From NCBI RefSeq assembly GCF_014836535.1, contig NZ_JACSQP010000003.1:16483-80482 (forward strand): a stretch of DNA of 64,000 nucleotides. Direction: 5' to 3'. The DNA is from Microbacterium pullorum (GTDB lineage Bacteria; Actinomycetota; Actinomycetes; Actinomycetales; Microbacteriaceae). The position numbers and the translations under genes are program-made. The notes under the pieces were generated by a model. The model did no database searches and was not told the DNA's origin. It saw nothing but the letters and a program-made list of their open reading frames with translations. Of the stretch, positions 27,559 to 37,421 are shown one piece after another (the first letter of the stretch is position 1; each line of letters begins with the position of its first letter).

Positions 27559-30207
27559 TCAGCGGCCGGTGAGGCCCCAGGCATCCTCGTCGCCGGATTC
27601 CTCCTCGACGACCTCGTAGCCGGCGAACTGCGCGTCGACGGGGTCGGCTTCGGCCGCGTCGGGCTCGTCCTCGCCGCGCAGTCGGGCCAGCACACCCGGC
27701 AGTTGCTCGGGCGTGACCATGACGTCGCGGGCCTTGGACCCCTCGGAGGGGCCGACGATCTCGCGGGACTCCAGCAGATCCATGAGGCGCCCGGCCTTGG
27801 CGAAGCCCACCCGCAGCTTGCGCTGCAGCATCGAGGTCGACCCGAACTGGGTCGAGACGATCAGTTCGGCTGCCGCCAGCAGCAACTCGAGGTCGTCGCC
27901 GATGTCGGCGTCGACCTCTTTCTTCTCCACGACCGCGGCGACGTCCTTGCGGTATTCGGGGCGGGCCTGCTGGGTGACGTGCGCGACGACCTTCTCGATC
28001 TCCTTCTCACTCACCCAGGCACCCTGCACGCGGATGGCTTTGGAGGTGCCCATCGGGAGGAAAAGCGCGTCGCCCTGCCCGATGAGGCGGTCGGCGCCGG
28101 GCTGGTCGAGGATGACGCGGGAGTCGGTGACGCTGGTGACGGCGAAGGCGAGCCGCGAGGGCACGTTGGCCTTGATGAGACCGGTGACGACGTCGACCGA
28201 GGGCCGCTGGGTGGCGAGCACCAGGTGGATGCCGCTGGCTCGCGCGAGCTGGGTGATGCGAACGATCGAGTCCTCGACATCGCGCGGGGCCACCATCATG
28301 AGGTCGGCGAGCTCGTCGACGACCACCAGCAGGTATGGGTACGGCTTGAGCACGCGCTCGCTCCCGGCGGGCAGCTGCACCTCGCCGGAGACCACCGCCT
28401 TGTTGAAGTCGTCGATGTGACGGTAGCCGAACGACGCGAGGTCGTCGTAGCGCATGTCCATCTCCTTCACGACCCACTGCAGCGCCTCGGCGGCCTTCTT
28501 GGGATTCGTGATGATGGGGGTGATCAGGTGCGGCACACCGGCGTAGGAGGTGAGCTCGACGCGCTTGGGGTCGATGAGCACCATGCGCACGTCGGAGGGC
28601 TTGGCGCGCATGAGCAGGCTCGTGATCATGGAGTTCACGAAGCTGGACTTACCCGAGCCGGTCGACCCCGCCACCAGCAGGTGCGGCATCTTCGCGAGGT
28701 TCGCCACGACGTAGCCGCCGCCGACGTCCTTGCCCACGCCGATCGTCATCGGGTGCACCGAATTGGTGGAGGCGGGCGAGCGCAGCACGTCGCCGAGCGT
28801 CACGATCTCGCGGTCGGTGTTGGGGATCTCCACGCCGATGGCGCTCTTGCCGGGGATGGGCGCGAGGATGCGCACCTCGTTGGAGGCGACGGCGTAGGCG
28901 ATGTTGTTGGTGAGCGCGGTGATGCGCTCGACCTTCACGCCCGAGCCGAGCGCGATCTCGTACTGGGTGACGGTCGGGCCGCGCGAGAAACCGGTGACCC
29001 GCGCGTCGACGGAGAACTGGTCGAAGACGCTCGTGATGGCCCGCACCATGGCGTCGTTCGCCTCGGATCGCGCCTTGGGGGGCGTGCCGGCGGCGAGGGC
29101 GGCGGTGGAGGGCAGCCGGTACGGCGCAGAAGGCGGCATGCCGTCGCCGTCGCCGCCCAGGCCCGACAGGCCGGGCAGCTCGCCGTCGTCGATGATCTCG
29201 GTGGCGTCCTCGCGGATGCCGGTGTCGGTGCGGCGTCCGCCGGCGCGCACGGCGGCGACGACACCGGGGCTGATGACCTCGGTGGGCGCGTCGGGGAGCG
29301 GAGGCGGCGGGGGCGGCGCGATGGCCTGGTCGAAGCCGCCGGTGTCACCGTGTGGCGACAGCAGCGCCGTGAGGTCCTGCGACCCGAGGTCGTCGTCGGG
29401 GTCTTCTTCGCGCCCCGACTTGTTGCGCCGCCACCACGGCAGCGAGTCGGAGTCGGCGTCGGAGTCGGACGCCTCCCCCGCGGCGGCCTTGGCGGGCTTC
29501 TCGACCCGCTCGGCGTCGAACATCCAGGCGTACAGGTCGCCCAGGCGGTGGCCGATGCGGTTGGGGGGAGTCTTGGTGAGGATCAGCACGCTGAGCAGCG
29601 ACAGCAGCCCCAGCACGACGCAGGCGCCGATCTGGGTCAGGTAAGACAGCGGCTGGCCGAGCATCCAACCGAACAGCCCGCCGGCGGTGCTGAGCGACGG
29701 CAGGCCCGCGGCCGGCTGCGGCAGCCCGCCGAGCACGTGGCAGAAGCCTGCGATCGTGAGCACGAACAGGCCGAAGCCGATGCCGATGCGCCCGTTGTCG
29801 TGCACCGAGGAGGGATGCCGGAAGAGCCAGCCCGCCAGCAGCAGCAGAAGCACGGGGAGGATGAAAGCGACGCGGCCGATGAGAGCGCCCGCGGTGTAGG
29901 CGCTGATGGTGGCGGCGACCTCGTTGCCGATGAAGAACCACTCCACGACGGCCCCGATGACGGCGAGCAGCACCAGCAGGAACGGGAAGCCGTCGCGGCG
30001 CTGGTCCTTCTCGAGGGTCTCCGGCCCGAACGCGCGGAAGAGGCCGCCCGTCGCGTGGGCGAGGCCGATCCACGCACGCGCGATCAGCGGGGGCTTCTCC
30101 GCCTCGTCGACGTAGCGTTTGGGCGCCGGAGCGGGTTTGCGGGCGCGCGGGGACGCCCCCTTCGCGGGCGCGCGCCCGCTCTTGGTCGGACTGCTGCTCC
30201 TGGCCAT
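27559..30207 (-). CDS. ftsK: DNA translocase FtsK/SpoIIIE
   Basis: Septal DNA pump that clears chromosome termini at division, 882 residues. An N-terminal domain with about four transmembrane segments (roughly 60-230), a Pro/Asp-rich linker shorter than in E. coli, then the alpha/beta motor with Walker [12 protein letters not shown] (about 510-520) and a C-terminal gamma winged helix ([24 protein letters not shown] type) that reads orientation sequences. A -10 box ends 6 nt before the ATG, and GGAGG in that interval is too close to be a good ribosome site. Confidence 0.96.
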   Translation of the reverse strand: MARSSSPTKSGRAPAKGASPRARKPAPAPKRYVDEAEKPPLIARAWIGLAHATGGLFRAFGPETLEKDQRRDGFPFLLVLLAVIGAVVEWFFIGNEVAATISAYTAGALIGRVAFILPVLLLLLAGWLFRHPSSVHDNGRIGIGFGLFVLTIAGFCHVLGGLPQPAAGLPSLSTAGGLFGWMLGQPLSYLTQIGACVVLGLLSLLSVLILTKTPPNRIGHRLGDLYAWMFDAERVEKPAKAAAGEASDSDADSDSLPWWRRNKSGREEDPDDDLGSQDLTALLSPHGDTGGFDQAIAPPPPPPLPDAPTEVISPGVVAAVRAGGRRTDTGIREDATEIIDDGELPGLSGLGGDGDGMPPSAPYRLPSTAALAAGTPPKARSEANDAMVRAITSVFDQFSVDARVTGFSRGPTVTQYEIALGSGVKVERITALTNNIAYAVASNEVRILAPIPGKSAIGVEIPNTDREIVTLGDVLRSPASTNSVHPMTIGVGKDVGGGYVVANLAKMPHLLVAGSTGSGKSSFVNSMITSLLMRAKPSDVRMVLIDPKRVELTSYAGVPHLITPIITNPKKAAEALQWVVKEMDMRYDDLASFGYRHIDDFNKAVVSGEVQLPAGSERVLKPYPYLLVVVDELADLMMVAPRDVEDSIVRITQLARASGIHLVLATQRPSVDVVTGLIKANVPSRLAFAVTSVTDSRVILDQPGADRLIGQGDALFLPMGTSKAIRVQGAWVSEKEIEKVVAHVTQQARPEYRKDVAAVVEKKEVDADIGDDLELLLAAAELIVSTQFGSTSMLQRKLRVGFAKAGRLMDLLESREIVGPSEGSKARDVMVTPEQLPGVLARLRGEDEPDAAEADPVDAQFAGYEVVEEESGDEDAWGLTGR

Positions 30208-30213
30208 TCCTCC

Positions 30214-30219
30214 ACGTTA
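30214..30219 (-). promoter_or_regulatory. -10 box of ftsK
   Basis: TAACGT ends 6 nt before the ftsK ATG at 30207. Confidence 0.45.
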
Positions 30220-30288
30220 CGTCGCGACCACCGACATCGGCGGGAGCGACGCGACCCCAGCCCTCCCCCGGACCCTGCCGCAGGAACG

Positions 30289-30329
30289 CGAAACGCCCGC
30301 GGTCGCACAGTGCGACGGCGGGCGTTTCG
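30289..30329 (-). terminator. Terminator of dapA-rnj
   Basis: 19-bp stem with one mismatch (CGAAACGCCCGC outer arm) closed by a CAG loop, 10 bp downstream of the rnj stop and before the ftsK promoter. Confidence 0.8.
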
Positions 30330-30338
30330 AAGAGGGTG

Positions 30339-32009
30339 TCAGGCCTCGATGACCAGCGGCACGATCATCGGACGACGACGCAGACGCTGGTTGACCCAGC
30401 GGCCGATCGTGCGACGCACGACCTGCGACAGCGCGTGCGAGTCGCGCACCCCCGACTTCGACGCCTCGGCGAGGGCCGCGGCGATCTTCGGCTTGACGTC
30501 GTCGAACACCGAGTCGTCCTCGGCGAAGCCGCGGGCGTGGATCTCGGGACCGGTGATGACACGGCCGGTGGCGGCATCCACCACCACGATCACCGAGATG
30601 AAGCCCTCTTCGCCGAGGATGCGGCGGTCCTTGAGGTCGGCGTCGGTGATCTCGCCCACGGTCGAGCCGTCGACGTAGACGAAGCCGATGTCGAGCTGCC
30701 CCACGACGGTCGCGACGCCGTCCTTGAGGTCGATGACGGTGCCGTTCTCGCCGAGGATGGTGCGCTCGGCGGGAATGCCGGTGTCCTGCGCGAGCTTGGC
30801 GTTGGCCACGAGGTGGCGGTATTCGCCGTGCACGGGCAGCACGTTCTTGGGCTTGAGGATGTTGTAGCAGTACAGCAGCTCGCCGGCGGCGGCGTGGCCG
30901 GAGACGTGCACCTTGGCGTTGCCCTTGTGCACGACGTTCGCGCCGAGCTTGGTGAGCCCGTCGATGACGCGGTAGACGGCGTTCTCGTTGCCCGGGATGA
31001 GGCTGGAGGCGAGGATGACGGTGTCGCCGGGTCCCGGCTCGATCGCGTGGTCGAGGTTGGCCATGCGGCTGAGCACGGCCATCGGCTCGCCCTGCGACCC
31101 GGTGGACATGAAGACGATCTTGTCGTCGGGCAGGTCCTGGGCCTTCTTGTAGTCGATGAGCACACCCTCGGGCACCGTGAGGTAGCCGAGGTCGGCGGCG
31201 ATGGTCATGTTGCGCAGCATGCTGCGACCCAGCAGCGCCACGCGGCGACCGTTGGCGTGCGCGGCGTCGAGCACCTGCTGCACGCGGTGCACGTGGCTCG
31301 AGAAGCTCGCGACGATCACGCGTCGGGGCGAATGGGCGATGATCTGGTCGAGCACCGGCCCGATGGAACGCTCGAGCGGCGTGAACCCGGGAACGTCTGC
31401 ATTGGTGGAGTCGACCAGGAACAGGTCGACGCCCTCTTCGCCGAGGCGGGCGAAGGCGCGCAGGTCGGTGAGGCGGCCGTCCAGCGGCAGCTGGTCCATC
31501 TTGAAGTCACCGGTCGCCAGCGCCGTGCCGGCGGGCGTCTTGATGGCGACGGCGAGCGCGTCGGGGATGGAGTGGTTGACCGCGATGAACTCGAGGTCGA
31601 ACGGGCCCACCTGCTCTTTCTGGTCTTCCTTCACCGTCAGCGTGTACGGCTTGATGCGGTGTTCCTTGAGTTTGGCCTCGATGAGGGCGAGGGTGAGGCC
31701 CGATCCGATGAGGGGGATGTCGCGCTTGAGGCGCAGCAGGTAGGGCACGGCGCCGATGTGGTCTTCGTGGCCGTGCGTGAGCACCACGCCCACGATGTCG
31801 TCGAGGCGGTGCTTGATCGGCTCGAAGTCGGGGAGGATCAGGTCGACCCCGGGCTGATGCTCCTCGGGGAAGAGCACGCCGCAGTCGACGATGAGCAGCT
31901 TGCCCTCGTACTCGAAGACGGTCATGTTGCGCCCGATCTCGCCCAGTCCGCCCAGAGGCATGACGCGGAGGGTTTCGGGTGCGAGTGCGGGGGGTGTGGA
32001 GAGCGTCAT
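30339..32009 (-). CDS. rnj: Ribonuclease J
   Basis: Metallo-beta-lactamase/beta-CASP RNase with 5'-3' exo- and endonuclease activity, 556 residues. Metal-binding THGHEDH is at 78-84; DSTNADVPG and SGHAAAGELL mark the beta-CASP insertion and later motifs. Start ATG 32009 overlaps the dapA stop by 4 bp; the dapA-rnj order is conserved in actinobacteria. With PNPase also in the window, it forms part of the RNA decay machinery. Confidence 0.96.
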   Translation of the reverse strand: MTLSTPPALAPETLRVMPLGGLGEIGRNMTVFEYEGKLLIVDCGVLFPEEHQPGVDLILPDFEPIKHRLDDIVGVVLTHGHEDHIGAVPYLLRLKRDIPLIGSGLTLALIEAKLKEHRIKPYTLTVKEDQKEQVGPFDLEFIAVNHSIPDALAVAIKTPAGTALATGDFKMDQLPLDGRLTDLRAFARLGEEGVDLFLVDSTNADVPGFTPLERSIGPVLDQIIAHSPRRVIVASFSSHVHRVQQVLDAAHANGRRVALLGRSMLRNMTIAADLGYLTVPEGVLIDYKKAQDLPDDKIVFMSTGSQGEPMAVLSRMANLDHAIEPGPGDTVILASSLIPGNENAVYRVIDGLTKLGANVVHKGNAKVHVSGHAAAGELLYCYNILKPKNVLPVHGEYRHLVANAKLAQDTGIPAERTILGENGTVIDLKDGVATVVGQLDIGFVYVDGSTVGEITDADLKDRRILGEEGFISVIVVVDAATGRVITGPEIHARGFAEDDSVFDDVKPKIAAALAEASKSGVRDSHALSQVVRRTIGRWVNQRLRRRPMIVPLVIEA

Positions 32010-32983
32010 CGTGTGGTGCCGTGAACCTTCGGGAGTGCGCCGCCTGCTGCCGCATTGCGATCGGGTCGGAAATTGGAGAAATCTGCTCCGGCGATGTCGG
32101 TGACCAGCGCCAGCTCGTCTTCGATCATCGCGGCCTCCCACTCCTCCGGCCCCACGAGGGGCAGGCGGACGCGGGGGCTGGAGATGCGGCCGAGGCCGTG
32201 GAGGATGTACTTCGCGCTCACCGTGCCGGGCACGTGCGTCATGACGGCGCGCACCAGCGGCTCGAGTTGCTTGTGGGCGGCCGTCGCCGCGGCGAGGTCG
32301 CCGCGGTTGACGGCATCGACGATCACGCGGTACGGCGCGGCTGCGACGTTGGCGGTGACGCCGATGAGTCCGGACGCGCCGATCGCGAGGTGCGGCAGCA
32401 CGTTCGCGTCGTCGCCCGAGAAGTACATGAGGTCGGTCTGGTTCAGAACCCGGCTGACCTCGCTGAAATCACCCTTGGCGTCCTTGACCGCCAGGATGTT
32501 CGGGTGCTTGGCGAGACGGAGGATCGTCTCGTACTTGATCGGGACGCCGGTGCGGCCCGGGATGTCGTACAGGATCACCGGCAGATCGGTGGCGTCGGCC
32601 ACCAGCCGGAAGTGGGTGAGGATGCCCGCCTGGGTGGGCTTGTTGTAGTACGGCGTGACGATCATGATGCCGTCGGCGCCGGCCTTCTCACTGGCCTTGT
32701 AGAGCTCGATCGCGTGGGCGGTCTCGTTCGAGCCGCCGCCGGTGATGATCTTGGCGCGACCGGCGGCCACGTCCTTGCCCACCTCGACGAGGCGGATCTT
32801 CTCGGGGTCGGTGAGCGTGCTCGTCTCCCCCGTCGTGCCGGTGACCACGATGCCGTCGGCGCCTGCGGAGATGACATCGTCCATGTGCTTCTCGACGGCG
32901 GGCCAATCGACTTCACCGTCGGCGGTCATCGGAGTGACCAGCGCGACGAGAACCTGTCCGAACGGGTTGCCGTGATGCGTCAT
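32006..32983 (-). CDS. dapA: 4-hydroxy-tetrahydrodipicolinate synthase
   Basis: TIM-barrel aldolase condensing pyruvate and aspartate semialdehyde, 325 residues. Schiff-base Lys167 (AVKDAKGD), Tyr139 (YDIPGRTG) and the TGTTGE substrate loop are present. TACCCT ends 6 nt before the ATG, forming one half of a divergent leaderless promoter pair with the Nudix gene. Operon with rnj. Confidence 0.97.
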   Translation of the reverse strand: MTHHGNPFGQVLVALVTPMTADGEVDWPAVEKHMDDVISAGADGIVVTGTTGETSTLTDPEKIRLVEVGKDVAAGRAKIITGGGSNETAHAIELYKASEKAGADGIMIVTPYYNKPTQAGILTHFRLVADATDLPVILYDIPGRTGVPIKYETILRLAKHPNILAVKDAKGDFSEVSRVLNQTDLMYFSGDDANVLPHLAIGASGLIGVTANVAAAPYRVIVDAVNRGDLAAATAAHKQLEPLVRAVMTHVPGTVSAKYILHGLGRISSPRVRLPLVGPEEWEAAMIEDELALVTDIAGADFSNFRPDRNAAAGGALPKVHGTTR

Positions 32984-33030
32984 GTTTCCAGGGTATCGGT
33001 TCGCACACCCGGTCCCGATAGGGTCACGGC
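32984..33030. promoter_or_regulatory. Divergent leaderless promoters, dapA and Nudix gene
   Basis: TACCCT (minus strand, 32990-32995) ends 6 nt before the dapA ATG, and TAGGGT (plus strand, 33019-33024) ends 6 nt before the Nudix ATG, all within 47 bp. Confidence 0.55.
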
Positions 33031-33570
33031 ATGACCTGGCAGACCCGCGCGAGCCGTGAGGTGTACCGCAACAGGTGGATCCGCGTGCGCGAGGACGACG
33101 TCACCGGCCCCGCCGGCGACGGCATCTACGGGGTCGTCGAGATGCGGCATCCGGCCGTGTTCGTCGTCGCCGTCGACGCGGACGACCTGGTGTGTCTCGT
33201 GGAGATCGACCGCTACACCGTCGGCGTCTCGCTCGAGGTGCCCGCAGGGGGATCGGACGGTGAGGATCCGCTCGTGGCGGCGCAGCGCGAGCTGGCCGAG
33301 GAGGCGGGGGTGAGTGCGGCGCACTGGCAGGAGATCGGCGGCATGACGGCGCTCAACGGCATCGCCGAGGCGCCCGAGCACGTCTTCCTCGCGCGGGGCA
33401 TCGAGGCGCTGGCCGACGCCGCGCACACGCAGGCCGAGGAGGGCATCCGCGCGGTGCGGTGGGTGCCGTTCGGCGAGGCGGTGGCGATGGTCGGCGACGG
33501 CCGCATCACCGACGGCGAGACCGTCGCCGCACTGGCGTACGCCGGCATCCGGCTCGGGCGCTTCGCCTGA
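33031..33570 (+). CDS. Nudix hydrolase, ADP-ribose pyrophosphatase-like
   Basis: Nudix pyrophosphohydrolase of 179 residues acting on an unidentified nucleoside diphosphate derivative; the N-terminal layout resembles ADP-ribose pyrophosphatases. The Nudix box starts GGSDGEDPLVAAQRE and ends LAEEAGV, with REL-EE catalytic residues intact. Leaderless start at ATG 33031. Confidence 0.9.
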   Translation: MTWQTRASREVYRNRWIRVREDDVTGPAGDGIYGVVEMRHPAVFVVAVDADDLVCLVEIDRYTVGVSLEVPAGGSDGEDPLVAAQRELAEEAGVSAAHWQEIGGMTALNGIAEAPEHVFLARGIEALADAAHTQAEEGIRAVRWVPFGEAVAMVGDGRITDGETVAALAYAGIRLGRFA

Positions 33571-33594
33571 TCAGCGGCGCTGACCGCACGGAGG

Positions 33595-34104
33595 TTACGA
33601 CGCCGGCTGCAGCGTGAGGAAGCGATAGCGGATGCCGCTGCGCGAGAGGTGCCACCCGTGGGCGGGGTCTCCCGCGACGGTGCGCCAGGCGGCGCGGTCG
33701 GGGGCGAAGGTGTCGCCGCCGACCTCGAGGTCGAGTTCGGTGACCTCCAGCAGGTCGGCGCGATCGATGGCCTCGCGGAAGAGCCCCGCGCCGCCGATCA
33801 CCCAGACCCGGGCGGGGGCGCCGCGGTCGGCCGTTCGCAGTGCGGCATCCAGCGATGCGGCGCGTTCGGCGCCGTCGCCCTGCCACTGCGGGTCGCGGGT
33901 GACGACGATGTTGCGTCGCCCCGGCAGCGGCCGGAACCGCGGCGGGAACGACTCCCAGGTGCGGCGACCCATGATGACGGGGCTCCCGGCGGTGACGGCC
34001 TTGAAGTGGGCGAGGTCCTCGGGCACATGCCACGGCATGCCGCCGTCGGCGCCGATGACTCCGCCATGCGCCTCGGCCCATACGAGCCCGATGGGCGCGG
34101 TCAT
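33595..34104 (-). CDS. folA: Dihydrofolate reductase
   Basis: NADPH-dependent reductase regenerating tetrahydrofolate after thymidylate synthesis, 169 residues. [31 protein letters not shown] contains the substrate-site Met-Pro-Trp and Glu/Asp region, MGRRTWES and GGAGLFREA the cofactor loops. (First motif split: [14 protein letters not shown] and MPWHVPEDL.) ATG 34104 overlaps the thyA stop by 4 bp, so the pair is coupled. Confidence 0.95.
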   Translation of the reverse strand: MTAPIGLVWAEAHGGVIGADGGMPWHVPEDLAHFKAVTAGSPVIMGRRTWESFPPRFRPLPGRRNIVVTRDPQWQGDGAERAASLDAALRTADRGAPARVWVIGGAGLFREAIDRADLLEVTELDLEVGGDTFAPDRAAWRTVAGDPAHGWHLSRSGIRYRFLTLQPAS

Positions 34105-34910
34105 ACCGCGACCGCGCCGCGGATGGCGGGGTGGTGCTGGTAGTCCTCGACGACGAAGTCCTCGTAGCGGTAGTCGAAGATCGACTCCGGCGTGCGGGCG
34201 AAGCGCAGCGTCGGGTACGGGTACGGGTCGCGACTCAACTGCTCGCGCACCTGCTCGAGGTGGTTGTCGTAGATGTGGCAGTCGCCGCCGGTCCAGACGA
34301 AGTCGCCGGGTTCGAGGCCGGCCTGCTGGGCGACCATCATGGTCAGCAACGCGTAGGAGGCGATGTTGAACGGGACGCCGAGGAACAGGTCGGCGGAGCG
34401 CTGGTAGAGCTGGCAGGAGAGCTTGCCGTCGGCGACGTAGAACTGGAACAGCGCGTGGCACGGCGGCAGCGCCATCGAGTCCACTTCGGCGGGGTTCCAC
34501 GCGGTGACGATGTGCCGGCGGGAGTCGGGGTTGGTGCGGATCTGCTGGACGACCTTGGCGATCTGGTCGATCGAGCCGCCGTCGGGCGTCGGCCACGAGC
34601 GCCACTGCACGCCGTAGACGGGGCCGAGTTCGCCGTCGACATCCGCCCACTCGTCCCAGATGGTCACGCCGTGCTCACGCAGCCACGATACGTTCGATTC
34701 GCCGCGCAGGAACCACAGCAGCTCGTACGCGATGGATTTGAAGTGCACCCGCTTGGTGGTGATGAGGGGGAACCCCTCGGCGAGGTCGAACCGGATCTGC
34801 CGGCCGAAGACGCTCGTCGTGCCGGTGCCGGTGCGGTCGTCCTTGTGGGTGCCGTGCTCGAGCACGTCACGCAGGAGGTCCTCGTAAGGGGTGGGGATCG
34901 CCGTGGTCAC
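34101..34910 (-). CDS. thyA: Thymidylate synthase ThyA
   Basis: Methylates dUMP to dTMP using methylene-THF, 269 residues from the GTG at 34910. Catalytic Cys151 lies in [19 protein letters not shown] binds phosphate, and [19 protein letters not shown] is conserved. A GTG three codons earlier is possible, but a TATCGT -10 box ends exactly 7 nt before 34910, favouring a leaderless start there. folA downstream recycles the folate product. Confidence 0.95.
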   Translation of the reverse strand: MTTAIPTPYEDLLRDVLEHGTHKDDRTGTGTTSVFGRQIRFDLAEGFPLITTKRVHFKSIAYELLWFLRGESNVSWLREHGVTIWDEWADVDGELGPVYGVQWRSWPTPDGGSIDQIAKVVQQIRTNPDSRRHIVTAWNPAEVDSMALPPCHALFQFYVADGKLSCQLYQRSADLFLGVPFNIASYALLTMMVAQQAGLEPGDFVWTGGDCHIYDNHLEQVREQLSRDPYPYPTLRFARTPESIFDYRYEDFVVEDYQHHPAIRGAVAV

Positions 34911-34967
34911 GGCTGCCACGATACCCGCGGGGAACGACGCCGGTCATGCCTGGCACTAGCCTGGGCG
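34911..34967. promoter_or_regulatory. Divergent leaderless promoters, thyA and thioredoxin-like gene
   Basis: TATCGT (minus, 34918-34923) ends 7 nt before the thyA GTG; TAGCCT (plus, 34957-34962) ends 5 nt before the ATG at 34968. Neither gene has a Shine-Dalgarno site. Confidence 0.55.
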
Positions 34968-35408
34968 ATGGTGAATGTCGTCGATGCCCTGGTCGTGCTC
35001 ACCGCGTTGCTCGCGGTGACCCTCGGCGTCGGCGGATTCGTGCAGTGGCGACAGGGGCGCCCGCAACGTCAGATCCCCAACGAAGTGGTCGATCCGCAGC
35101 GGCTGGGCGCCGAGCGGCTGGGCGACACCGCGACGCTGCTGCAGTTCAGCACCGAGCTGTGTGCGCGCTGCCCGGGCGTGCATCGGTCGCTGTCGTCACT
35201 GGCCGATGGCCGTGAGGGCGTGCTGCATCTCGACGTCGACCTCACTCACCGCCCCGACATCGCCAAGCACTTCCAGATCCTGCAGACTCCGACGACCCTC
35301 ATCCTCGACGGCGACGGCACCATCCAGACCCGCTTCGGCGGTGTCCCCAACAGGCACGTCGTCGAGCTCGAGCTCTCGCGATTGACCGGAGGATCGGCGC
35401 GTGTCTGA
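34968..35408 (+). CDS. Membrane-anchored thioredoxin-like protein
   Basis: 146 residues: one N-terminal transmembrane segment (about 5-25) followed by a basic stretch (RQGRPQRQ), which by the positive-inside rule suggests the thioredoxin domain faces the cytoplasm. The domain has a CARC redox motif (Cys65, Cys68) and a cis-Pro in LQTPTTLIL. Its stop overlaps the DUF4395 start by 8 bp, and an OsmC peroxiredoxin follows, suggesting a thiol-redox group. Partner is inferred, not shown. Confidence 0.85.
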   Translation: MVNVVDALVVLTALLAVTLGVGGFVQWRQGRPQRQIPNEVVDPQRLGAERLGDTATLLQFSTELCARCPGVHRSLSSLADGREGVLHLDVDLTHRPDIAKHFQILQTPTTLILDGDGTIQTRFGGVPNRHVVELELSRLTGGSARV

Positions 35409-35991
35409 ACCGACGGATGCCGCCCCGCGCGGCATCGACCCGCGTGGGCCGCGTTTCGGCGCGGCCATCACCTCGGTGCTGCTGCTGGTGACGATCCTGC
35501 TGAGCCTGGTCGGACTCTCCACCGCGCGCGCGCCCATCGGCTGGTTCGCGTACGCGCCGCTGGCCGACGACGTGTACTCACCCGCAGCGACGTGGACGAT
35601 CGCCTACGCCTCGCTCGCCGAGAGAGCCCTCGACCCCGGCTTCCTCGCGTTGCTCGTGGTCGCGCTGCTGTTCCTGTGGGGCGTGGTCTCCCCGCGCACC
35701 GCGCCCTGGGGTGTCGGGTACCGCCGGTTCGTGCAGCCCCGTCTGAGTCCCCCCGTCGACCTCGAAGACCCCCGCCCGCCGCGCTTCGCGCAGGGCGTGG
35801 GCCTGTTCGTGACCGCTGCCGGCCTCGCACTGCACCTGGCCGGCGTGCCCTGGGCACTGCCGATCGCCGCCGCCGCGGCGTTCATGGCGGCCTTCCTCAA
35901 CGCCGTGTTCGGGCTGTGCCTGGGCTGCATGCTCTACCTGCTGCTGCAGCGCGTCGGACTCGTCGGCCGCGCCCGCCCGAACGCGGTCTGA
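35401..35991 (+). CDS. DUF4395 membrane protein with CxxC
   Basis: DUF4395 family, 196 residues, about four transmembrane segments (roughly 21-41, 80-96, 131-148, 152-172). A CLGC pair (Cys173, Cys176) lies at the membrane edge of the last hydrophobic region, placing a possible redox disulfide beside the thioredoxin encoded just upstream. DUF4395 genes are often linked to sulfurtransferases or thioredoxins; function unproven. GTG start overlaps the previous gene, so coupled. Confidence 0.85.
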   Translation: MSEPTDAAPRGIDPRGPRFGAAITSVLLLVTILLSLVGLSTARAPIGWFAYAPLADDVYSPAATWTIAYASLAERALDPGFLALLVVALLFLWGVVSPRTAPWGVGYRRFVQPRLSPPVDLEDPRPPRFAQGVGLFVTAAGLALHLAGVPWALPIAAAAAFMAAFLNAVFGLCLGCMLYLLLQRVGLVGRARPNAV

Positions 35992-36079
35992 ACCCCGCAG
36001 CCGCATTCCGTCGCGGCATCCGCCCCGTTAGGCTCGCTCCGGGGGCGCGCCCGGCGCTCCCGGGAACCGGGAGGACCGC

Positions 36080-36505
36080 ATGAGCGTCACGAGCGAAGCC
36101 AGCACCACATGGAACGGAACCCTGTTCGAGGGTTCCGGCGATGTCACCCTGTCGAGCTCCCACCAGGGACCGTTCGACGTGAACTGGAAGGCGCGGAGCG
36201 AAGGTTCGGGCTCGGTGACGACCCCCGAGGAACTGATCGCCGCGGCGCATTCGTCGTGCTTCTCGATGGCACTGTCCAACGCCCTGGCCCAGAACGGTAC
36301 GCCGCCCGAGCGCATCGAGACCACCGCGTCGGTGACGTTCGTCCCCGGCACCGGCATCAGCGGCAGCCACCTCAACGTCAACGCCACCGTGCCGGGCCTG
36401 TCGGGCGAGGACTTCGCGCGCATCGCCGACGAGGCGAAGACCGGTTGCCCCGTCTCGGCGGCCCTCGCCGGCATCGAGATCACCCTCGAGGCGACCCTCG
36501 CCTGA
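36080..36505 (+). CDS. OsmC/Ohr family peroxiredoxin
   Basis: Thiol peroxidase of the OsmC branch reducing organic hydroperoxides, 141 residues. Peroxidatic Cys60 (AAHSSCFSMALS) and resolving Cys123 (KTGCPVSAAL) are both present. GGGAGG 5 nt before ATG. A TAGGCT box about 45 nt upstream offers its own promoter; it could draw reductant from the neighbouring thioredoxin-like protein (inference). Confidence 0.93.
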   Translation: MSVTSEASTTWNGTLFEGSGDVTLSSSHQGPFDVNWKARSEGSGSVTTPEELIAAAHSSCFSMALSNALAQNGTPPERIETTASVTFVPGTGISGSHLNVNATVPGLSGEDFARIADEAKTGCPVSAALAGIEITLEATLA

Positions 36506-36506
36506 C

Positions 36507-37421
36507 ATGACTGATCAGCGGATGCCGCAGCGCGTCGTCATCGCCGGTGCCTCCGGTCTCATCGGTCGCGCACTGGCGCGGTCGCTGCGGGCAGACGGGG
36601 TGGCGGTCACGACGCTCGTGCGGCATCCGCCGACGTCGCCCGACGAGGTCGCCTGGCTCGTCGACGAACGTCCCTTGGATCCGGGGGTGCTCGCGGGCGC
36701 CGATGCCGTCGTGGGCCTCAACGGCGCCAGCATCGGCCGGTTCCCCTGGACAGCGTCGTACCGGCACAAGCTGTTGTGGTCGCGCATCACCCCCACCCAG
36801 GCGCTCGCGTCGGCGGTGCGCTCGCTCGGCGACGACGCACCCGCGTTCGTCTCGGCATCCGCCGTCGGGTACTACGGCTCGGTGCCCGGTGAGCGCCTGA
36901 CCGAGCGGTCGGGCCGGGGCGAGACGTTCCTGGCGGATCTCTGCGGTGAGTGGGAGGCGGCCGCCTTCGCCGCCGGCGATCGGGCACGGGTCGCGGTGCT
37001 GCGCACCGCCCCCGTCATCGACCGCGGTGGGGTGCTGGGCCCGCTCATGCTGCTCACCAAGGCCGGGCTCTCGGGCCCCATCGGTCGCGGCACGCAGGTG
37101 TGGCCGTGGATCTCACTCGACGACGAGGTGCGCGCCATCCGGCATGTCATCGCCGCGGGCCTCACCGGCCCGGTGAACCTGACCGGCCCGACGCGGGCGA
37201 CCGCCAACGACCTCGGCTTCGCGCTGGCGGTGCGCATGAACCGCCCATTCGTCGTGCGCGCGCCGGTGTGGGCGCTGCGCCTCGCGCTGGGGCGCGATGC
37301 CACCGAAGCGCTGCTGACCACCGATGCCGACGTCGTGCCCGAGGTGCTCGCGTCGACCGGCTTCGCCTTCCACCACCGCACCGTCGACGACGCGGTCGCG
37401 GCGGCTCTGACCGCCCCTTAG
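36507..37421 (+). CDS. TIGR01777 family NAD-dependent epimerase-like protein
   Basis: Extended short-chain dehydrogenase fold of the TIGR01777 (YfcH/SulA-like) family, 304 residues. Rossmann motif GASGLIGRAL near the N-terminus, active-site-region SASAVGYYG and a C-terminal DUF1731 segment (PVWALRLALGRDATEALLTT). Physiological substrate unknown. Starts directly after the OsmC stop, so cotranscribed. Its stop overlaps that of the convergent TPR gene by 4 bp. Confidence 0.9.
   Translation: MTDQRMPQRVVIAGASGLIGRALARSLRADGVAVTTLVRHPPTSPDEVAWLVDERPLDPGVLAGADAVVGLNGASIGRFPWTASYRHKLLWSRITPTQALASAVRSLGDDAPAFVSASAVGYYGSVPGERLTERSGRGETFLADLCGEWEAAAFAAGDRARVAVLRTAPVIDRGGVLGPLMLLTKAGLSGPIGRGTQVWPWISLDDEVRAIRHVIAAGLTGPVNLTGPTRATANDLGFALAVRMNRPFVVRAPVWALRLALGRDATEALLTTDADVVPEVLASTGFAFHHRTVDDAVAAALTAP

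Noticed and set aside
26908-30678. Very long plus-strand open frame (1,256 codons) opposite ftsK, pgsA and rnj ends
   Set aside because: The product is His/Asp/Arg/Gly-rich without domains and is fully antisense to genes with clear homology; such frames arise from GC-rich codon use.
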